DNA of 14,061 nucleotides from Chrysochromulina parva (GCA_002887195.1 PJAB01001496.1:1-14061), one strand, 5' to 3'. Numbered from the stretch's first letter, positions 1 through 9,473 are shown. Program-made: numbers and translations. The notes: generated by a model from the letters alone, not told the origin.

Positions 1-36
1 GCCGTAGAGTTCATCGTTTGTAACCCTCGGGGTCAC

Positions 37-2130
37 CTAATTCACACCTAATGTATAGGTGTGAACGTACAGACACCTCAATTTCACAGCCTCGCTACAC
101 ATATTGGGAGCGTCACCCGCTCCCATCGCGGCCAACACCGCCGAGACCTGCTGTTTACTCGCCAACAACCGCAGCCGTGCACGCGTCTGGCCATCTGCCT
201 CGACGGCACTCACACAGCACGCGACAAGGGCTTCGTCGGAGCCCTCTCGGCCATCGTCAGAGCCGAGCAGGCACACGCTCTCGTTGAGACCACGCGGCAG
301 CCCGAGCGCCTCGCCGCGCACGTGGCACTCCAAGACGGCCACCAGCTCGGCCCACGGAAGCTTGGCGACGCAACGGGGTGGCAGAGCGGGCAGCAGCAGC
401 GCCGCGCCGTCCTGCACGAGCTGGTACTTGCCGCCCGGGAAGCGTACAAAGACGCGGGCGCCCGCACACACCGGACGGAATGCGGGGCGTGCGTCGGCAA
501 GCACCGCAGCCATTGTCTCGCTGAGAACCACGATCGTCCGCGGCGCATGTGGCTCGGCGGCCACGCGCTCGTCGTCGTCGTCCTTCTCATCCAGTGCGCC
601 ATCCTCATCCCCATCGTCGTCATAGCCGCCACCCCCGTTGCGAGCTACTGCGTGAGAGTCGTCGGCATGCAGCCGACGCCCGATGACACGTACAAACGTG
701 TGGTGCTCGGCCGCACTCAGCCCAAGGCTCGAGGTGAGCATGCGACAAGCCTCGGGCGACACCGGCCGGTACTGGCGGCCGGCGCTCGGCGGCGAGAGCG
801 CTCGCGACGGCGCTCGCGGCGGCCTCGGCGCGGACGTGCATCGTCGGATGAGTGCTACGAAGAAGCCGCCAGAGTCGTGCAGGTGGGGCACGAGGCGCAT
901 GCAGCGCGGCAGCACGCTGAGGATGGCGTCGGCCCCCTCGGCGGACCCGGCGGGGGGCCACATCGTCTCGCGGAAGCAGCGGCGCAGGCCCTTGCTCACG
1001 CGCTTGCGCTGCGACTGCCCAAAGGAGTGCAGCCGCCGCATTCGGTCGTCGAAGACTGCCCACGTCGTTAGTCCAGGCCTCCGCTGCAGCTCGGGAAGGA
1101 GATGTGCAGTCGGCAGCAGCTCCAACTCGCCGGAACTCCTCTGAAGCAGCGCGACGACGACGGCCTCATTCTCGAGCGGGTTGAGGGAGCACGTGGAGTA
1201 GGCCATCACGCCGCCGGGCGCGAGCAGGTGTGCCGCGCGCAGCGCCAGCTGCAGCTGGAGGGAATGGAGCTGGCGACCAAGGTGGGGCGACCAATAACGC
1301 CACAGCTCGGGCGCCTTGCGGATCGCGCCGTCGCCCGTGCAAGGAACGTCGCACACGATCCGGTCGTAGCCGCGCCGCGCCGCCCCGTCGCCGCAGCCTG
1401 CGCCGATCAGCGAAGGCAGCGCCTGCGCCCTGTGTGTTACGACCGCAAGCCGAGAAGACGCTAGACCGAGCGCGCGGCATCGCTTGGAGAGCGTGAATGC
1501 GCGCACAGGCTTCATGTCATTGGCGACGACAGCACCGGCACCCGATACAAGCTCGAGCAGTTGGGTCGTCTTCGAGCCCGGCGAGGCGCAGCAATCGAGG
1601 CACAGGTGGTGTGGCTGCACATCGAGGAGTGCCACCGGCACCATCGACACGAGTTCCTGCCGCTGCGCTGCGCCCACGGCGCACGCACCGCCCAGCCACT
1701 TGTGGATCTCGCGCGTCACCGTGCTCTCGCGTGCGGAGAGCGTCGCGCGGTCGTAGGGAAGCTGCCACGCACCGGCCACGGGCAGCGGTGTTGTGTGGCA
1801 GCCGGGGAAGCTCTCACGCAACTGGCGCCACTGCTCACGGTAGCCACTAACCGTCCTGGCGCTGCCCGGATACGCGCTGAAGCGGAAGGTCACTGGTAGT
1901 GGCCGGTGCAACGCGGCAAGCAGTGCGTCCCACTCGGAAGGTGGCACGATCCCTTGAGCCTTGTAGTATGCCTCAAACGCGGCCGTGGAGTGCACCTCGT
2001 CAGCCAACGGCGCTTGATGGGTGTGCTCAGCCGCTTCAGCAAGCTGCCGCGCTGCCATTTGCCGGCGACGCGTCGCATGCGTTGGCGTGTGCCGCTTCTT
2101 GCGCTTCGCCAATTTCGTGTCGACGCCCAT
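37..2130 (-). CDS. NSUN2: NSUN2/Trm4-type tRNA (cytosine-5) methyltransferase
   Basis: Single-exon frame of 697 aa, close to the usual length of the family (yeast Trm4 and human NSUN2 are about 680-770 aa). These enzymes use S-adenosylmethionine to make m5C in tRNA, mainly in the nucleus. Seen in the sequence: a basic N-terminus (residues 6-24, KLAKRKKRH then RRR) that could be a nuclear localisation signal; the N-terminal family segment with FEAYYKAQGIVPPSEWD near 52-68; the SAM-binding LDCCASPGSKTTQ at 178-190; ANDMKP at 203-208; both catalytic cysteines, C264 in DVPCTGDG and C314 in STCSLNP; and GGFFVALI near 421-428. An acidic low-complexity linker (about 503-522) leads to a C-terminal region that aligns by eye with the NSUN2 C-terminal domain (535-670). 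The last roughly 25 residues look unrelated to the family and overlap a perfect hairpin. It is divergent from the next gene. Assignment to the NSUN2 subfamily rather than other NSUN proteins rests on the full-length resemblance and is confident. Confidence 0.93.
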   Translation of the reverse strand: MGVDTKLAKRKKRHTPTHATRRRQMAARQLAEAAEHTHQAPLADEVHSTAAFEAYYKAQGIVPPSEWDALLAALHRPLPVTFRFSAYPGSARTVSGYREQWRQLRESFPGCHTTPLPVAGAWQLPYDRATLSARESTVTREIHKWLGGACAVGAAQRQELVSMVPVALLDVQPHHLCLDCCASPGSKTTQLLELVSGAGAVVANDMKPVRAFTLSKRCRALGLASSRLAVVTHRAQALPSLIGAGCGDGAARRGYDRIVCDVPCTGDGAIRKAPELWRYWSPHLGRQLHSLQLQLALRAAHLLAPGGVMAYSTCSLNPLENEAVVVALLQRSSGELELLPTAHLLPELQRRPGLTTWAVFDDRMRRLHSFGQSQRKRVSKGLRRCFRETMWPPAGSAEGADAILSVLPRCMRLVPHLHDSGGFFVALIRRCTSAPRPPRAPSRALSPPSAGRQYRPVSPEACRMLTSSLGLSAAEHHTFVRVIGRRLHADDSHAVARNGGGGYDDDGDEDGALDEKDDDDERVAAEPHAPRTIVVLSETMAAVLADARPAFRPVCAGARVFVRFPGGKYQLVQDGAALLLPALPPRCVAKLPWAELVAVLECHVRGEALGLPRGLNESVCLLGSDDGREGSDEALVACCVSAVEADGQTRARLRLLASKQQVSAVLAAMGAGDAPNMCSEAVKLRCLYVHTYTLGVN
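41..65. repeat. Perfect 10-bp inverted repeat at the 3' end of the NSUN2 gene
   Basis: TTCACACCTA (41-50), spacer ATGTA, then TAGGTGTGAA (56-65): a perfect 10-bp inverted repeat. It lies inside the last codons of the minus-strand methyltransferase frame and ends two bases before the stop codon. In RNA it would form a stable stem-loop at the mRNA 3' end. It could be a 3'-processing structure or the terminal inverted repeat of a small element; neither is shown. Confidence 0.75.
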
Positions 2131-2376
2131 TCAAAGAAACACACGCAGCAGAGAGGGACGAGGGTCTTCAGGGGTCCTTCGCAAGTGCGCCTCAAACTCG
2201 CGCCAGTTTCAAGAACGACCTTTTAGCCACGTGTCTCAAAGCCAAAGGTACATGTAGTGAATCGTGATCATGTATACCAAAGTACTAGATGTTTTGCTGA
2301 TTGCGGATGCAATCGTGGGGCTTTTCGACTCGGAGTTGGCCCTGAACGTGAAGCTTTTGAGTGTCGCTTCCGAGCC
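2131..2376. promoter_or_regulatory. Shared divergent promoter, NSUN2 / His-Arg-rich membrane protein
   Basis: 246 bp between two outward-facing start codons, so it must hold both promoters and both 5' UTRs. It is less GC-rich than the flanking genes. A CACGTG core (E-box/G-box type) sits at 2228-2233. An imperfect inverted repeat, GGTACATG at 2247-2254 against CATGTATACC at 2269-2278, lies in the middle. No TATA box is evident. The promoter role is inferred from gene orientation. Confidence 0.5.
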
Positions 2377-3579
2377 ATGTCCTCCAAGAAGGACACCGCC
2401 AATCTCGGCATCGGCGAGGAGCAGCTCCTCGTAATCGGCCTGTGTATCCTCGGCGGCGTTGTGGCGACGGTGCTTCTCGTCGTGCTCTTCGACTGGCTGT
2501 ACCGCCGGAATGCGCCGCCGGTGGTGCGAATCGAACTAGATGTTGAGAGCGCTGGCGCGCCGCAGGACGACTCCGTCCATGAGGACACCTCGGCTGGCAA
2601 GGTCAGCAGCAGCATGAAACCCGGCCCAAGCGGCATCGGAGACCAGATGTCTTCGCCGGACGCATACGCGTTCAGCAAGCTGGGCACACCGGACGTGGTG
2701 CAGCCCCCCAAGCCAGTGGCCGCTACGCGTGGCGAGAGGCACGGCAGCGGCCATGGAGTCAAGGGCGAGGAGCGGACGCGTCACCGACACCGACACCGAC
2801 ACCGCTCGCGATCGTCCTCGCCGATCGGCGATCATGAGGATGGTCGCGAGCGCGCACTGGAGAAAGGCCAGCCTACGCGTGCACCGTCTCGTGAGAAGGT
2901 ACCTCTGGCGCCGTCGCGGCCGCCGGCACCAGGCCTTCACGGATCGACGCCTGCCAAAGACGAGGCCGAGCGGCGCCATCGTCCCCGGCGCCACCGGTCG
3001 GACGAGGCTGGTGCACCGCCTGTGACGAGTGGGCTTGGCGACGGCAACGGCGAGCGCCGACACCGGAGCCGCCACCGGAGCAGCTCCCCCGAGCCCGCCG
3101 AGCGTCGCCATCGCCACGAGCACGATCGCGAGCACACCGGCGGCGGCGGGGACGGTGGCGGCATCGAGGGCGACCGGCGGTCGCGCGAGCGCGAGGTGGG
3201 GGGTGAGACCCAGGGGGCTCGGCGGCACCGCTCCTCCCGGCATCTCGCCGAGGCGCCCAATACGGCGCCCATAGCATCCGTACCACTTGAGCGAACTCCG
3301 GTGGCGGCTCGCGCCCATCGCCATCATCATCGCGATGGCTATCACGGCACGACGGAGGCACCCCCGCCGCGGCTGCGTGAAAGCCACCGCGAGGGCGGCC
3401 ACCGCGAGGCGGGTAGAGAATCGCACGGCCGTGGGAATAGCCGGCACCCACGTACCAGCTCGTCATCGCCCGACGATCGGCAGCACCGGAGCCGGCACCG
3501 CAGCCATCAGGACGGAAATCACGACAGTGCGTCGCCCAGCCGCAGCCACCATCATCACGAGACGAGGCAGCGAATCTGA
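2377..3579 (+). CDS. Single-pass membrane protein with long His/Arg-rich tail
   Basis: 400 aa. The start is the first ATG in the frame (2377, preceded by gagcc); the open frame upstream of it has no Met. A short N-terminus with acidic residues (EE at 14-15) is followed by a hydrophobic segment at about 17-38 (LLVIGLCILGGVVATVLLVV) and then LYRR, which fits one transmembrane helix with the tail on the cytosolic side by the positive-inside rule. Residues 45-130 are Pro/Ser-rich. From about 130 to the end the protein is extremely basic and low in complexity, with repeated RRHR, RHRSR and SRSSS-like blocks, an RH alternation near 139-147 and an HHHH near the C-terminus. By hand count the tail has about 36 His and 57 Arg. 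I recognise no family. The SR-like and His-rich character could mean binding to RNA, acidic polymers, phosphate or metal ions, but this is speculation. The gene is convergent with the DUF547 gene. Confidence 0.72.
   Translation: MSSKKDTANLGIGEEQLLVIGLCILGGVVATVLLVVLFDWLYRRNAPPVVRIELDVESAGAPQDDSVHEDTSAGKVSSSMKPGPSGIGDQMSSPDAYAFSKLGTPDVVQPPKPVAATRGERHGSGHGVKGEERTRHRHRHRHRSRSSSPIGDHEDGRERALEKGQPTRAPSREKVPLAPSRPPAPGLHGSTPAKDEAERRHRPRRHRSDEAGAPPVTSGLGDGNGERRHRSRHRSSSPEPAERRHRHEHDREHTGGGGDGGGIEGDRRSREREVGGETQGARRHRSSRHLAEAPNTAPIASVPLERTPVAARAHRHHHRDGYHGTTEAPPPRLRESHREGGHREAGRESHGRGNSRHPRTSSSSPDDRQHRSRHRSHQDGNHDSASPSRSHHHHETRQRI
2782..2805 (+). repeat. Hexanucleotide repeat encoding RH alternation
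   Basis: Three exact copies and one copy with a single mismatch of CACCGA in tandem, inside the tail of the membrane protein. In the gene's frame it encodes His-Arg dipeptides. It is a probable site of length variation by replication slippage. Confidence 0.7.
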
Positions 3580-3837
3580 GGCCGTGGAAGATACTATGTA
3601 GATACGCTCATAAGTCATATTTTGGTCGAGGTCGGTCGAACCTAATTCCTTGCACTTCTAGCGTCGACGGCGGAGCACCTCAGACCCTACTCAGACCCTA
3701 CTAGAAATTGTCTATATTCGGAAAATTGTATCGACTCTCCGCGTCGCTCTCGTGCTACCGCCCTCTCGTCCGCTACGCGCTCGAATACCTCCGCGCGTTC
3801 GGATGGCAGGCCGGGTCAGCCGGTCGACAGTACACAG
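3580..3837. other. Convergent intergenic region with 11-bp tandem duplication
   Basis: 258 bp between the stops of two convergent genes, so it holds two 3' UTRs. CTCAGACCCTA occurs twice in tandem at 3679-3689 and 3690-3700. The stretch around 3700-3730 is AT-rich. I see no gene and no canonical AATAAA signal. Confidence 0.5.
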
Positions 3838-4824
3838 TCACAGAGGCGTCTCTGGCTTCTTTGCGTTGAGCAGCCACGAGTACCGAAAGTATCGGAGCGA
3901 CGCGCGCCGCACGTCAGGCTGCACTGGCAAGCACCTCGGATCGGCGTCGGTGCGTGCGGCTGCAACTGCATGCTCCGCTGCCCCACGGAAGCCGCCAAAG
4001 TCGTTGGCAAACCAAAGGCAGATACGCGAGAGGTGGAGGACCCGCCCCTCGGCCGTCCAGTGCACGCCCTTGGTCGGGTTGTGGCAAAATTGGCGCATGC
4101 GTTCGTGCATCTGCTCCGCAAGGCGCTCGCCCGTGAACGCCGCCGTCGCAAGGTTGGGGCACGACGCCGAAGCGCACACGATGCATGCATGAACATCAGG
4201 CTCCGCCCAGCCGGCGCGCAGCAGCTGGTGCTCGATGTGATTGAGGCTGACCGTCTTGCCGCCGAGGCGGCCTGCGGGCAGGTCCCACACGTTCGACTGC
4301 GGTGTACTGAGGTCCATAATGCTTCGCAGCGCACCCGCATTGTAATTCTGGATGATGAGGCGTATGCATAGTGCGTTGTATGCATTCAGAAGGAGCGCAA
4401 GTTGCTCGGCCGGCGGCAATCCATCGATCTCGGCCACGCCCAATCGCTCAAGGTAGCGCTGGAAGCGCGAATCATTCGCAATGCCGCCGTAGTCGACGAG
4501 GCTCACGTCCTCGATGATCTGCTGGCCGTCGATCAAGGTGCCGCCCGTTGTCACATGAGTCTTGAGAACGGCATCCCAATCGCTATGGTCGAAAGTCTCG
4601 GCGGCGTGCGCAACGATGTTCGCGAGGCGCTTGCGAATGAGTTTGTGGACCGGTGGGATCAGGCGCGATGCGCCCCAGTATTCGAGGTAGTCGCGCAAAG
4701 GCTCAGGCAACCACAGTAGCATTAGCATTCGTGTTTGCGGAATTGTTCTTCCATAAATGGTCCTCATGGGGCCTTCCACAGAGTGCGCGGCAGGTAGAGG
4801 TCGACCTCTTGTGGGGACGCTCAT
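3838..4824 (-). CDS. DUF547 domain protein
   Basis: 328 aa in one exon. DUF547 is a widespread family of unknown biochemical function found in plants, algae, protists and bacteria; in plants it often follows a leucine zipper, which is absent here. Seen in the sequence: LLLNAYNALCIRLII near 144-158 (the family's NAYNAL motif), a KTVSLNHIEH segment at 190-199 matching the usual 'sLndIEh' block, DVHACIVCASASCPNL at 210-225 (the conserved VCAS.SCP motif), and LRYFRYSWLLN at 310-320 matching the closing 'Y..WsLN' element. The domain covers roughly 85-325. The N-terminus has no clear signal peptide; Met20 is an alternative start. The 5' end abuts a short promoter shared with the ferlin gene. Family membership is confident, function unknown. 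Confidence 0.88.
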   Translation of the reverse strand: MSVPTRGRPLPAAHSVEGPMRTIYGRTIPQTRMLMLLWLPEPLRDYLEYWGASRLIPPVHKLIRKRLANIVAHAAETFDHSDWDAVLKTHVTTGGTLIDGQQIIEDVSLVDYGGIANDSRFQRYLERLGVAEIDGLPPAEQLALLLNAYNALCIRLIIQNYNAGALRSIMDLSTPQSNVWDLPAGRLGGKTVSLNHIEHQLLRAGWAEPDVHACIVCASASCPNLATAAFTGERLAEQMHERMRQFCHNPTKGVHWTAEGRVLHLSRICLWFANDFGGFRGAAEHAVAAARTDADPRCLPVQPDVRRASLRYFRYSWLLNAKKPETPL

Positions 4825-4993
4825 CTTCGGACGGACCGAAGCGAACTCTCGATTTCGCTACACATTTCAACACAAAACTCCCAAACAACGTTACTCTTGT
4901 GAGCGCGTGCACTCACATACATGTACAACACACCTCCAGCCTCGTGATTACTCAGATTTTCCGTCAGTATAACCTCCGACAGATCAACCTAAA
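4825..4993. promoter_or_regulatory. Shared divergent promoter, DUF547 / ferlin
   Basis: 169 bp between divergent start codons, AT-rich relative to the genes. A perfect 6-bp inverted repeat CTTCGG-ACGGA-CCGAAG (4825-4841) sits directly against the DUF547 start codon, and GTGAG/CTCAC arms lie at 4899-4903 and 4912-4916. No TATA box is obvious. The promoter role is inferred from orientation and spacing. Confidence 0.5.
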
Positions 4994-7900
4994 ATGAAGG
5001 CGAGAAGTGTTCAAGAAGAATTCCGCAAAAAAGACAAAAGAGGGAAGAGGGAGGCCTGGAGCGCGGGACGTCGGCCGGCTGGGATGTCGATGAAACCGCG
5101 CGCGGACCCAAATGCCAAGCCGGCCGCACCGGGCACGGCGCCTGGTGCCGGCGCGCCGCCTGGCGCGGACGTCAACAAGCCCGGCGCCGGCGCTACTAAG
5201 CCCGGCGCTCGCCCCAATAAGGGCAAGACAGCAGAGATCAAGGGTCCGAAGCCGAAAGCCTTCCGCGTGCTCGTGCACGTCATCGAGGCGAAGGACATCA
5301 AGGCGCCGCCGGGCGTCATTCCCGACCTGATCGTCACCGCGAGCGTGGGCAATCAGACCACAAAGTACACGCAGGTCGTGCGCAGATCGACGTCGTGCAA
5401 GTTCGATACCTGGCTGGAATGGAAAATGATGATGACCTACGACGAAATGAAGAAGGCGAAGGTGGTGCTCACCGTGCTCAACGCCAACACTGACGCCAGG
5501 TCGGACGTGCTCGGCATGTACGAGGTGCCGTTGCTTCAGCTCCGCAAGCAGCCGATGGGCGAGTACTTTATGACGTGGCTTGCGCTCTACAAAGACCCGG
5601 ACGAGTACGTAACCGAAATGGGAGGCGCGCTGCGCGTGACGCTCGTGTGCCAGGGTGGGCTGCAGCCGTTGCCGACGCACTCGCAGGGTGATGTGGACGA
5701 GGCCGAGGTGAACGATGCCGCACTGGTGCTCATGCCGCCCCTGGTGCGTTGGACACACTATTCCCTCTTCATTGCCATCTATCGCATCGAAGGGTTGCCT
5801 AATATGGACTCATACGGCGCGACGGACGCGTTCGTGTCGGTCAGGCTGCCCGGGGAGTTGGCGATGAAGACCAAGGTTTGTGCAAACTCGCTCAATCCAA
5901 CCTACAATGAGCTGCTGCGACTGCCTATCATGCTTCCCATCTTCAACGACAAGCTCGTCATCTCCGTCTCCGACTACGACCAGGGCGGCTATGACACCCT
6001 CGTGGCAGACATCGTGCTATCTGTCAACGAGATCCTGCGCCGCGGCGAGATCAAGCCGTACTGGGTCAACCTGTACGGGGTCCAGGGGATCGAGGGGCTG
6101 CAGAGCATCCGCGAACGCTTGTGGCGCTCAGACAACATGCGTGTGCCTCTCGAGACTTGCTACAAAGGACGGCTGCTTCTCGCGATGCTCGCCGAAGAAG
6201 TGCCCGCGCGCCTTGTGCCCAAGATCAAATCCATCAGCCAGTGCGCGGACCCACAGCACGAGCCGTACGTCATCCGCTTCGACCTGCACCGGGCATCGCA
6301 GGTTGACCCTGTCAGCGCACCCGATAACTCACAGATCCGAATCGAGTTGCAGGTGCACCAGCATGCCCGTCCCACAGGCCCACCCCTTCCACGTCTCCCC
6401 GCCGTCTCCTCGACATCTCCCCGACATTTCCCCACCCACTTGCCCCACGCGGCGCTCTCAGGTCGGCGGAACGACGATGGAGTCGACCCCATGCATCGTC
6501 GAGAACGGGCTCGTAGTCTGGGATGAGATGTTCGAAGAGCGGCGCGTCGAGCTGCCATCCGACCTGGCGCAGTGCCCCGACATCTTCATCAACGTCTATT
6601 TCACAACGATCATCGCGAAAACGGAGCAGCGGCTCGGCTACATCCGGCTGGATCTCGAGGACGTGGTGGGTTTCAATCACGCTCCCGTGTTCGAGACTCT
6701 CACCCGCGACCCTCTTGACCCGAAGATCGCCGCCGTGCCCGGCTTCCTCGAGTATCGGCTCGACTTTGGCAAGGAGTCGAACTTGCCACGCACCCCTCGC
6801 GAGCGCATCATGCATCCTCCCACGCGCAGATTCGAGCTGCGCGGCCACATCTACCAGGCCCGCAACCTGCCCTCGATGGATGAGGACGGGCTGGCTAACC
6901 CGTTTGCGGTGGTGACTTTGCACGGGTTTGCGGGCCAGACTAAGGTCGCGGAGCCCACCTGCAACCCACAGTGGTACGAGACCGTCCGCGTGGAGCTCGA
7001 GCTGCCAATTCCGACGCCGACCACCGCGAACATCTTGGTGCGCTTGTACGACCAAGATGAGGGCGGCGATCAGCTCATCGGCCGCTGCCTCGTGTCCCTC
7101 CTGGGCGTTGACAAGGCCTTCCCCAAGGCGCCGCAGTGGCGCTCGATCTGGCTAGAAAATGAGAGCGATGTGCGCGGCGAAGTGCTCTGCTCCTTCCAGC
7201 TGATCTCTATGGATGAGCTCAAAAAAGCGGGGCTCGTAAGCATCTTACCTCCGATGCGTGAGGTCGAAGTCGAGATGAGCATCGTGGGCGTGCGCGAGAT
7301 GCTCCCGTACAACGGCCAGCCGATCCAAGCGCCTCACATCGAGATTGACTGTGGCGATCGATCGACAGTATCCAAGGTGATGCGGACGGCCGTCTCATCG
7401 AAGCCTTCGGGGCCGGATGCCAACTTCCTTGAGACACTTGTGATCCGCACGCGCTTGCCCGAGGAGCTCCTGTACTGCCCGCAGCTCAATGTGCGTGTCT
7501 TCGACAATGTGCGCGGCGCCACGCCTGTGGTCGCGCAGTGCTCCTTCGACCTGGCGCCCTACTGCGAGTGGATCAAGGACGCCCCGTACGAGCACAACGA
7601 CAGGCCCAAGGTCCCGGCCGTCCAGATCACGGACGAGATGTCTGAAGGGTCCGACGAGGAGCCGGTAGAGGTCGACGCGCGGCACGAGCAGTACCTGCAC
7701 ACTGTGTACCCCAATGTGAGCGATGCCAATTTCGGCTTTGAGGCTGAGATGCGCATGGACACGCCCTCGATTGCCGACCTGCGCGCCGCGCGCCAGCTTG
7801 CGCGTGGTCGGCTGCGGGGCCACCGCGTGCGCACGCTGCCAGCCACGCCGCCGGTCATTCCGCTTGGGCTGCGAGCGGTCGAGCAGGATGAGGACAGCCG

Positions 7901-9473
7901 CGTCGAAAAGCCACTTGCAGCCGAGCTCGAGCACCTGATTATAGACCCGCCCTTTGATCAGTGGACGCTCTATCGGACCACAGGCTCTGGCACGACCTTG
8001 CTGCGACGCGAGGTGGGGCGCGTCAAGGCGCGCGTGCGCGTCCTCGAGGCGGAGCTGAAGAGCGTGGCACCCCCTAAGCTCGATCTGCCAGATCTCTTTG
8101 AGCAGTCGGTGTATATCACGCGCGCGTACGTGACGCGCGGCATCAAATTCGCGCCCAAGGACACAAACGGCCTTTCTGACCCTTACCTGGTCGTGCGCAA
8201 TGGCACGCACAAGCACAACATCATCGACGATTCAAAGAATGTCGTTCGGTCCACAGTCAATCCCAACTTTTACCGCTGCTTTGAGCTGCCCACGATGGTG
8301 CCCGGCAACCCGGTGCTGACGATCGAAGTGTGGGACGAGGACAGCTCCGGCGCGCAGCTCATCGGCGCCACGGTCATCGACATCGAGAATCGTCTGTTCT
8401 CGCAAGAGTGGCTCGAGATGCAGCCAAAGCCAGTCGAACGTCGCTACCTTTGGTCCCCCGCGTCCAACTCACCCCAGGGCAAGCTCGAGATGTGGCTCGA
8501 GATCCTATCTCCCGCGCAGTCGCTCGCGTCCAAGCCCAAGGTGCTCCAGCCGCCCGCGGCGCTCGAATGTCAGCTGCGCGTGGTTGTCTGGTCGGTCAAG
8601 GAGCTTGTGCTTGAGGGTAAGAACCAGTTCATCGAGCGCGACGGTTCTGCCGACGTGTTCGTCACGGCGAAGGTGGGAGGTGATCTGATGATGCAAGAGA
8701 CGGATGTTCACTACGGCGCGCGCGCGTCCGCAGGCTCCAAGCAGACGACGGCCAATTTCAACTGGCGCTTTGTCTTCCAGGTGCCGCTGCCCGTGCGCCA
8801 GTCACGGCTGCAGGTGCAGATCTGGGATGAGCGCTCCACGGGCGCGAATGATGCGCTCGCTGAGTGCACGCTGCAGCTGCGCCAGCTCTATGAGAACGTG
8901 CAGGCTGTGCGCGGGCAGGTGCACACCATCCCTCGGCAGCACTACAAGTGCACGCACCCCTTCTACGCGGGGCAGCAGGCCAAGCTTGACATGGAGATCT
9001 CGATGCTCACGCGTGAGGTCGCCGAGCAGAGCATTGCGGGGATAGGACGCGGACAGCCCAATAAGAATCCGTACCTGCCCCCTCCTGAGCGTGGGTCCAT
9101 TGGGGCCATCGCCAGCGTCGCAGGTGGCGCAATGGTAGGCGGCGTCGGCATGGTGCGCGCCGTGGGCGCCGTCGTGGCCCCAGCGACGCGGCTTGGTGGC
9201 CGCAGCTCAAAGCAGGCCACGGGCTTCGACGAACCCACGGGATGGCAGGCTGGCCCTCCGAGGTCTGCCGAGGCGTCCGAAGAGAGCGCCTACCCCCAGA
9301 TAGGCGCCGCGTCCGCACAGATAGGGGCCGCGTCGGCACCGGTCAAGAGGAGTTGGTCGCTGCTAGGCGGCGGCAAGCGAGGCGGTGCGCCCGCGGCCGC
9401 CCCCCGAACGCCACGCGCGGCAGGTGCTGGGGCCGATGGCGGTGCCGGCGTGGGATTCGGAAGTGCAAGCTGA
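4994..9473 (+). CDS. Ferlin: multi-C2 membrane-fusion protein, two exons
   Basis: Coding exons 4994-6352 and 6462-9473 join to 1456 aa. Ferlins are Ca2+-responsive tail-anchored proteins of vesicle fusion and membrane repair. In order: basic N-terminus; Pro/Ala/Gly linker (36-86); C2B (89-170) running into FerI (173-222, MTWLALYKDPDEY); C2C (253-360); the ferlin inter-C2 block with KGRLLLAML (391-399) and a C2-like fold; C2D (576-702, ending GEVLCSFQLI); C2E (720-823, ELLYCPQLNVRVFDN); C2F (1000-1100, GLSDPYLVVRN, IENRLFS); and C2G (1155-1265, TDVHY, NFNWRFVF). Likely Ca2+ ligands: C2C has D272, D278, D327, D329 and D334; C2F has D1020, D1026, D1078 and D1080. In C2D one Asp is Asn (N599); in C2G R1244 replaces a loop-3 Asp; C2B and C2E lack the set. 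C2A, FerA/FerB and DysF are absent. GRGQPNKNPYLPPPERGS matches the usual pre-anchor linker, but a Gly/Ala-rich hydrophobic stretch (1332-1350) follows instead of a normal anchor. Met31 is an alternative start. Confidence 0.9.
6353..6461 (+). other. Intron in the ferlin gene (109 bp, phase 0)
   Basis: GT (gtgcac) to AG (ctctcag), 109 bp, between codons for Q453 and V454. Reading through it would change frame and destroy the C2-like domain, while removing it gives RIELQ-VGGTTME and restores ferlin similarity. The 3' half is a C-rich polypyrimidine tract that includes a near-tandem CGACAT(C/T)TCCCC at 6411-6433. Confidence 0.9.

Noticed and set aside
61..1071. Long plus-strand open frame (336 aa) opposite NSUN2
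   Set aside because: Antisense shadow of the GC-rich methyltransferase gene; no motif and biased composition.
2257..2376. Upstream extension of the membrane-protein frame
   Set aside because: The frame is open but begins with GTG and has no ATG before 2377; treated as 5' UTR.
2536..3447. Minus-strand open frame (303 aa) opposite the His/Arg-rich protein
   Set aside because: Mirror of the repetitive CACCG/CGCCAC coding sequence; Arg/Ala/Val-rich without a domain. The plus strand has a good ATG context and a clear transmembrane segment.
4964..5758. Minus-strand open frame (264 aa, His-rich) opposite the ferlin first exon
   Set aside because: Overlaps the C2B/FerI coding region, whose family match is certain; His-rich because it is the complement.
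5880..6461. Upstream part of the second ferlin frame
   Set aside because: Ser/Thr/Arg-rich out-of-frame sequence overlapping exon 1 and the intron; real coding in this frame starts at 6462.
7395..8216. Minus-strand open frame (273 aa) opposite the ferlin gene
   Set aside because: Antisense shadow of C2E-C2F coding sequence.
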